From the NCBI GenBank assembly GCA_000320545.1, contig ADNK01000614.1:18501-82500 (forward strand): 64,000 nt of DNA, in the 5' to 3' direction. The stretch comes from Bigelowiella natans CCMP2755 (lineage: Eukaryota > Cercozoa > Chlorarachniophyceae). Position 1 is the stretch's first letter; each line of letters opens with the position of its first letter. The notes below the pieces were generated by a model. The model had not been told where the DNA came from, searched no databases, and saw nothing but the letters and a program-made list of their open reading frames with translations. Below are positions 57,712 to 64,000 of this stretch, in pieces. A program made the translations under genes and the position numbers.

Positions 57712-59522
57712 TTAATTGCTGCTTGCAACGACATTCTCTAATTTTAGTTTCGCACTCTTCGATGTACTAATTTGTACGGCATAACGACCGGACGATGCGT
57801 CGTATTCTTGGATTTTCCCGTATTTTCCGTTCATATGAGGAGCCTTTGTAAGGCCTATTAATCTAACTACCGTATCCTTCGGCAATACCACATTTGCAGG
57901 CTTCACGAGTGCAGGTTTCTTCTTTATGTGTCTGGGCAATCGAAGCCAGTATCGACCTTTCTCGCCTGAGTAGCCGATGATTGTTCCCTTTTCTCCATTG
58001 AATTCGGAAGAGCTGACCATGCCTGTGATCTTGGCGCCCATTACGATCTGCTGCAAATTCTCTCGTTTGAGCTTGTAATTCTTTTCGTCTTCGAGATTCT
58101 TGATAATGTATCTGTTCATCTTGCTGTCATAAGCTTCTACTACGGCCATGTCGCCATTCTTCTCGTTCGCCTTGACAAGACCCTGCAATCTCACACGAGT
58201 TCCCGGAGGTAGCGCGTTGAACGGCAGCGGCATCTTCTTTGGTTGTTGTTGGAATCCCCCTCCTCCTGGAAACCCCCCTCCTGGGAAGCCTCCTCCGCCC
58301 ATACCGCCCATACCGCCCATACCGGGAAAACCTCCCATGCCGCCCATACCGCCCATGCCGCCGAATGGAAACCCTCCAGGCATGCCTCCCATTCCTGATT
58401 AGTTGATTATGGTGAGGAGGTGATAGACAAATAGAGCTACGTGCGCGCGCGCACACACACACACACAAACACAAGCAACAATAGGAAAGACCATTCAAGG
58501 TTTCGATTATAGACACAACGTATATGCAAATACAATGCGTCTTGGATAGAATCGGAAAGTATTATTACCTCCACCGCCGCCGCCTGGCATCCCTCCCATT
58601 CCTCCCATTCCAGGAAACATGAACTTTATGCCCCCGGGCATGCCTCCTCCTCCTCCTCTTCCTCCTCCTCCTCCCATGCCTCCCCCGAAGAAACTTTCCA
58701 TAGGATTGCTTCCGCCGAAGAATGTTTTGAAGATTTCCTCAGCGTGTTCGGAGGAAAATCCTCCCGGCATTCCTCCACCACCGTTCATGCCTGGGAAAAA
58801 CGATAAATAATAAGTTTTCATAAATATGAGGCTAATGTGTTAATCATGGCTAGGGAAAAGTGGAACATGAATAATGATGAATAATACTTACCGGCTTTGC
58901 CGAATTGGTCATACTGCTTGCGCTTCTTTGAGTCGGATAGCACTGCAGACAGAAAAAAATAAAAATATTAATAATCCAGTCATGATGTTCTACACAATGA
59001 TATCCAACCTCCATATGCTTCTCCAATTTTCTTGAAATTCGCTTCTGCTTGCTCCAAATTGTCGGGATTTTTATCTGGGTGCCATCTGTTTAGTGTAATA
59101 TATGTTTGTGTGTGTGTGTGTGCGTGTGTGTTTTGTTTGTTGCTTTGTGAAAAAGGACTATGATTTTATATCAATGGTACGTTAAAATCATGTTATTTGT
59201 GCTATGTGTTGGTGTGTGTGTTATTAAGTGTAGAGGTTATTATTTTTTTTATAGTGCTGCTTCATGGTTAAAAGCTTACTTCATAGCTAGTTTTCTGTAT
59301 GCCTTTTTGATATCTTTGTCAGAGGCATCTTTCGACACACCGAGCACCTGATCAAATGTGAGAGCAAGGATTAGTCCCTCAGTTGTCCGCGTCGGACTTG
59401 CTCTGCGCATGTATGAACGCAAATGAAGGCACGAGACATCATCATACACGAAATTATCTTCCTTTTTGACTTTTAAATCTGTATCCGACCTTGTAGTAAT
59501 CGTCAGAGTCGAGATTTGACAT
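57712..59522 (-). CDS. DnaJ (Hsp40) protein with G/M-rich linker and triple repeat C-terminus (377 aa)
   Basis: Six exons on the minus strand: 59522-59490, 59347-59280, 59085-59009, 58942-58892, 58790-58569 and 58394-57712; 1,134 nt in frame. Residues 1-76 are a J domain: [34 protein letters not shown] (with the HPD that stimulates Hsp70 ATPase) and YDQFGKAG. A long Gly/Met-rich linker (about 77-200, GGMGGM-type) follows. The C-terminus lacks the usual DnaJ substrate-binding barrels. Instead it has about three KOW/SH3-like repeats of roughly 50 residues, each with a VRL-x-GL-x-KA or similar start, NG, and a YD...RY-x-V/I end. Partners are unknown; an Hsp70 co-chaperone role is secure from the J domain. 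No targeting signal is seen, so cytosol or nucleus is likely. Confidence 0.92.
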
Positions 59523-60288
59523 CTTTGTGTTGGTTTACAAGTCTTTCTTTTTTTCACCTGGGAATTCAATAGATTAAGTGCTTGTTTGAGAAGCAAACTA
59601 ATAACACATCACTACACCTCCCCCGGTGGTGGTTCTCCCATCACAAAAATAATCAAGGGCACACATCCTTACTATCGGCATAGCAATCAATTACACGCCA
59701 CTACTACTTGCAGAGGGTTGAGTTGTGCGGTTCGACGTTCTTCTTGTCTCCAATCACCGACGACATATTTCCTGGATTTCATGCCATTTTTCCTGAACGA
59801 CAGGCTCTGCATCAAGTCACATACATGTCTTCGCAGAGATTTTCAAGCCCTTTCTTTGGAGTTCCAGAACTTTTTCGCGAAGCTCCCGAATAATTTCGAG
59901 ACGCGCAATGCGAAATCGCTTTGGGTTTTGGACGCAGGAATTCAATTTGTGATGTCGTAAGGGAACTTTACAATGGGTTTGACTTTTATGTCGTCAAAGA
60001 AACAAGTGAAACTTTTCTGGGTGCAAGCCCGAGCCCTCTATGAAATTTCCGCGAGCTTTGATGTTATCATTTTTACTAACACCGGATTTCAGGATTTCCT
60101 ACAGGATTTCCGGTACAAAGAGCCAGAAACCTTTGTGTGGGTTAAAAGGGGAGCAAAGACAAGCTTTCTTTGCGCATTCTTTCGTTAAATGCAGAATTAC
60201 TGAAGGTGTTGATGCCTGGTAATAACCGGGATTATGAGGTGGGTGTTCCCAGAGCACCAGGGATCACCAACGCTACGAGTACGAATGC
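59523..60288. other. Upstream region of the DnaJ and glycosyltransferase genes with unplaced coding-like frames
   Basis: It lies between two divergent genes. At 59708-59893 a plus-strand frame after a good acceptor (ACTTGCAG) reads like protein (CGSTFFLSPITDDIFPGF), and another from about 59973 also does. Neither could be joined to the glycosyltransferase gene. They may be 5' exons or remnants. Confidence 0.3.
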
Positions 60289-62656
60289 ATGCTCGCATTA
60301 TTTCAGAGCATCTGTCTCATCTGTCTCCCACTTTCCCAGTCATATTGCGTGCAACACAGGAAATCTTTTGTCCGCGTCATGGTTATTTCCCGTTGGGGTG
60401 TAAAGAAAGGGAGTTGCTCAGACAAACTCATTCTAATAGTTTCTCTTGTGCCCGAGACGACGGCCCGCCCCCAACGTCCGATGCTGGCGATCTTCCTCCT
60501 CCTTCACACTCCTCTCACCGACGCTGTATGGAGAACTTATCACCATCACCGCCGCCATCACCATCATCATTACCAGAAGAATCAGCTAGTAGTTTCGGAA
60601 GCTCTCCCAACAATTTTTGAGGAGGCGGACATCCGGCTAAATGCACTTACGGGAAGGTGAGACGAAAGACCGAATGGCGTTTTTCTTGCTTTTTAGTTTC
60701 TGTTGAGGAGAAGAGAAAGAGGATCAGATGATGTGTTTAAAGGCTGCACCTATAATGTGAGAGGGCTCGAAAATATCGGATCAATTAAGTCATTTGCATC
60801 ATCTCAGTTTCCAAAATAATTGTGAATAATAGTTCGAACTGTATCTCCGGAAAATCTTGCGTGGCTTTCGTCGCGCTTGCAGGACTTGTATCTCCTTCGA
60901 AGTGCAACACGGTAGTTAGTTGTATATCGCACTCTCAAAAAAATTGGGTGTTACTGCGTGCAGTTGCATGCGGTACAAGTTTTCTCACCATATTCTTGAT
61001 CTTTTGAATATTTATGCAGCTGGAGGAAGGTTTCTCATGCAAGTTCATGTGTGCGGTCATGTCGAATCTTGCTGCCCACGGTGCTATCATAACCGAGGCA
61101 AACAAGGATCCAAAAGAGAACGTAAATTTCGACATGGTCCTCATGCACGACGATACCTTTCCGGACGATATGCTGCTCACCCTTGACCATGAGCTTCGCC
61201 TGCGCCGCATGGCTATCTCGAGGCAGCTGAAGCTATTTTCGTGCCATAACAACGAAAACAATCAAGCGTCCCGCACGTTGTGCGAGGATTCTGTGGATTT
61301 TGACACAGAGATCACGGCCAAAAACGAAGCTGAGCTTCGGGCTATCCGAGTCAGAAATATTCAACGAATGAAGTTAGCCGCGACTACTTTAACAGAATAC
61401 GATGCTGTCGTTTTCTTGGATGAAGATGCATACGTGCATGATGTTGCCTCCCTCGTAAAGGCAGTTTCTAGCTTCATAAAAGAAGATGTGCAACTGCTGG
61501 GAAGGCTAGGACACGACTCCCCCATCAACGCAGGAGTGAGATGAGATTGATATTCTTACTTTTTTAGAAGAACAGAAACGCATGCCAAAACGAGCACCAT
61601 GAAGTCACTGCAACGTTTAAGCCCGCTAAGGACAATATTATCTTGTAGGTTTTCATGATGAAGCCAAACATGGAGGCTGCGCAAGCATGGCTAGAAAGTA
61701 TGGAGCACGGTTTCACCGTGGAACGAGGCTGGGGATCCGGACCCACCCCCCAATTCTGGCCAGCAGCTGTAAATGGGGACCTCGAGAACAAGGTTGCCAT
61801 GTTTGCGTACACAAAAAAGGATCAATGTGCCTGTGAATTGCTATCGATGTGGTTATCATGATAGTATCCGTTGTGATCTAATTACCATCATTACTATCAT
61901 TATGATGCACTTCAAGATGGCTCGCGAAGTCCCTTGGGAGTTCGTTGGTGCGGATCGAGATCAGGGCTTGCTGTGGCACATTTATGGTCATAGCCTAAAA
62001 TCAATAGGGCTAGAAGGATTCGAAGCTCGACTGGGGGGCAACATGGTAATAAGCCACGGAAATGGGAAAAGAAACCATTTGACACGCGCAAATCATATGG
62101 AAGTAGGCAAATAGTTTGTTCTCTTCTTGAGAGGATAAGACTCTCGTGGTGCGTGTGCGTGCGTGTGCGTGCGTGTATGTGTCCATATCCGAATCTTCAG
62201 TCGGTCTCTTCAACTTCCATTTTTTTCTTCATGACCACTCATATCATTGGCACTTCGTCTAACACACTTCACCTCCCCATTTACTCTTCTTTCAATTAAT
62301 GGGTGCTCCTTAAATTTACAAAAATTCTCTATATGAATCAGTCCAAGCCTGAAATAGACGGTGTGCTTTTCATGGATGACGAGCGATTGCTAAGTTTCTC
62401 CGATCACATGACGGGAACACCTAAACCTGCCGACGATTCTCCGTGTAAGATAAAGAACTTAGATAGAATCCGAAGATCGCACCGTGCTCTCAACATGCTG
62501 GTTCCAGCAGCGAAGAAGGTATTTGGGAAAGGTCTCCATCGGAAAAGTAAGGATCTTTTGTACCAGTGCACCACTCGTCTGGAAGAAAGTGCTGAATTCT
62601 GCATGGCAAAGATTGCCGAGGGTAATCGGAGAAAGGAACAGAAGGCGCGCAAATAA
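60289..62656 (+). CDS. GT8/glycogenin-like glycosyltransferase (535 aa)
   Basis: Exons 60289-60656, 60833-60911, 61020-61535, 61649-61792, 61917-62102 and 62342-62656 sum to 1,608 nt in frame, ending in TAA. The core matches family 8 glycosyltransferases: DMVLMHDD, then a long helix and VVFLDEDAYVHD, with the metal-binding DxD at D283/D285. GRLGHDSPINAGVFMMKPN follows, and a later DRDQGLLWHIYG motif resembles the catalytic D-Q segment. Such enzymes transfer sugars from UDP-sugar donors (glycogenin, galactinol synthase, xylan or glycan transferases). The N-terminus has hydrophobic stretches (LFQSICLICLPLSQS; MLAIFLLLHTPL) and a His-rich part, compatible with a Golgi type II protein or signal anchor. 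The start is uncertain because three in-frame ATGs are possible. The basic C-terminus (RRKEQKARK) is unusual. Confidence 0.82.
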
Positions 62657-63610
62657 AAGCCTTACATGCACGAACGCGCAACTTTTCATTAATAGAGGAG
62701 CCGTCAGATTTGGAGTGTTGCACAGATTTAGCATGTTGTGTTTGCGAGTAAAAATATAATTTAACTTATAACTTGATCATCGTAAAAGCGTAGCGTACAA
62801 TTAATCTAGAACTACAAATGCGCATAAACTATATGTTGGCTACGAGCTATTTACATTGCTTTTAGCAGACTAAAAGTGAAACACGATTTCGCAACCATGC
62901 TAGCATGTTCCGCAATCGGGTTGCGGGAGGAATTTCTCCTCTAGTTAGTCTAGAGTCTAGTAGTCGCCCGACTAGCCGACCCCTAGTTCATGGATGATGC
63001 TAGAATGTTGCTAAATTTTTGTTGTAACCCCAGAGTACATAGTTTGCCGTCATCGGAAAGTCAATCACGACAATGAACACTTCCTCCTCTGCGTAGCTAT
63101 TTGTCACAACACGCTGACTAATACTAGACTAGCAAAAAGACGCTAACTTCATCTTTCTGTGCTGTTTACGCTTCAGCAAAGATGTGATTTTGGGTATCTA
63201 GCTGGATGAATGTCTCATGTTGCAATGTTTTTATTTTTGAGCAGGTGTTGCGCCGGTGCACTGTGCTATACGCATGCATTTATTTTACAGTAAAAAAAAG
63301 CGCATCCTATACATGTACATAGATAAACATATGTACATAAATATGTACATGTCTAGACAATGTATCTACAGTGAACGGTTTCTTTACACAGATCTAGATC
63401 TGCAACAGCGCACATGTACGTTAACTTTTGCCATCGATTGATCTCACGTGCTCTGACCCAAGATACACGGGCTACGGATATGGGGTTATGGGGTAGATTG
63501 TCCCAGGCTGCATGTAGTACATCTAGCACCATTGCAATAACTGGCAGGCTCCATTTTGTACATGTTGGTTTCCTTTATATCCCGTCCAAGAAATTTACGC
63601 TGTTTGTATG
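62657..63610. other. Intergenic region
   Basis: No gene is supported. It holds the 3' side of the glycosyltransferase gene and, to the right, that of a minus-strand gene. From about 62780 to 63420 it shows the CATG/GTACAT/GCTAGC-rich character of the other islands, with no clear repeat arms. Confidence 0.4.
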
Positions 63611-63731
63611 CTACCAGAACTTGCGGAATGTGGCAAGCACTATATCCTCTCCTTCGACGTTGAGTGTGGCGGAAAGTGGGTCGCCATGGCCACGAGATGC
63701 TTCGATACCGTACGATCCGGTGTACAACACC
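63611..63731 (-). CDS. Last exon of a minus-strand gene running toward or past the window end (partial)
   Basis: On the minus strand a good acceptor (CTACTTCAG) precedes a 121-nt exon that ends in TAG at 63613-63611. In the frame with one carried-over base it reads as compact beta-rich protein (VLYTGSYGIEAS ... ATLNVEGEDIVLATFRKFW). The upstream exons must lie above 63750 or beyond the window. No family is assigned. The poly-Glu frame on the plus strand over 63840-63895 is a GAG microsatellite. Confidence 0.5.
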
Positions 63732-64000
63732 CTGAAGTAGATGCAAGGGAAAATGGTCATAATGAGCATTAGTGATGAGCGTAAAACCCCAGGACTAAGC
63801 TACTTAGATAGAGCACGGCATGAAAAGGTGGGAGGAGGAATTGGAGGGAGAGTAGGAGAGGAGGAGGAGGAGGAGGAGGAGGAGGAGGAGGAGGAGAAAA
63901 ACCGGCAGTCCGAAGCAGGGGAATGTAGCGCGGAAGGAGGCTGTGTGCATGCTCACATCACTGGAATAATAATGAAGGAGGACTTATTTAGGTGATACAC

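Noticed and set aside
58148-58402. Pro-rich plus-strand frame
   Set aside because: Antisense to the Gly/Met-rich linker of the DnaJ protein.

Overview
This is eukaryotic nuclear DNA from what looks like a unicellular, probably algal, protist. Nearly every recognisable gene is cut by GT-AG introns, many under 200 bp. Introns and intergenic stretches are packed with di- and trinucleotide microsatellites. The proteins are eukaryotic housekeeping or protist types: a beta-adaptin, an OST3/TUSC3 oxidoreductase subunit, DnaJ, CDC123/D123, a nuclear-encoded RlmN-like enzyme, a sterol-desaturase-type enzyme and a protein with an AIR9-type (A9) domain. TGA, TAA and TAG all serve as normal stops. I cannot name the species. 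An alga with an organelle-targeted RlmN is a reasonable inference, not a proof.

Layout. 1-5.2 kb holds weak, unrecognised coding fragments on both strands. 5.96-8.94 kb (+) is a 12-exon PDZ/coiled-coil gene. 10.1-11.6 kb (+) is a JmjC-type Fe(II)/2-oxoglutarate oxygenase. 12.5-15.9 kb (-) is a complete seven-exon beta-adaptin of 909 aa. 17.2-26.2 kb (+) is a 25-exon gene (1,204 aa) joining an A9 domain, an acidic low-complexity region, a PDZ domain and a long coiled coil.

26.6-43.0 kb is dominated by a 6,619-bp segment present twice in direct orientation (26646-33264 and 36335-42953), with only three base differences noticed. Each copy carries exons 2-9 of a pectate-lyase-like beta-helix gene, an LtrA-family membrane protein with an in-frame TGA, and a CDC123/D123 gene. 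The 3.07-kb spacer holds a sterol-desaturase-type gene (-) and, divergently, exon 1 of the beta-helix gene. Only the second beta-helix copy is therefore complete.

43.2-48.1 kb (-) is a 20-exon OST3/OST6/TUSC3 gene. 48.6-49.4 kb (+) is a small unrecognised gene. 50.3-53.9 kb (-) is an RlmN-like radical-SAM methyltransferase, with candidate targeting exons to 54.66 kb. 54.9-56.6 kb (+) is an unrecognised polytopic membrane protein. 57.7-59.5 kb (-) is a DnaJ protein with an unusual repeat C-terminus. 60.3-62.7 kb (+) is a GT8/glycogenin-like glycosyltransferase. The last exon of another minus-strand gene lies at 63.6-63.7 kb.

Exon structures were built by hand from splice consensus and frame. 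Where a full model is given, the summed exon length is a multiple of three and the reading frame stays open to a stop. No RNA evidence or database search was available. No tRNA, rRNA or CRISPR was recognised. The genes do not form one pathway; the main functional links are secretory and membrane traffic (beta-adaptin, OST3, DnaJ, the glycosyltransferase).
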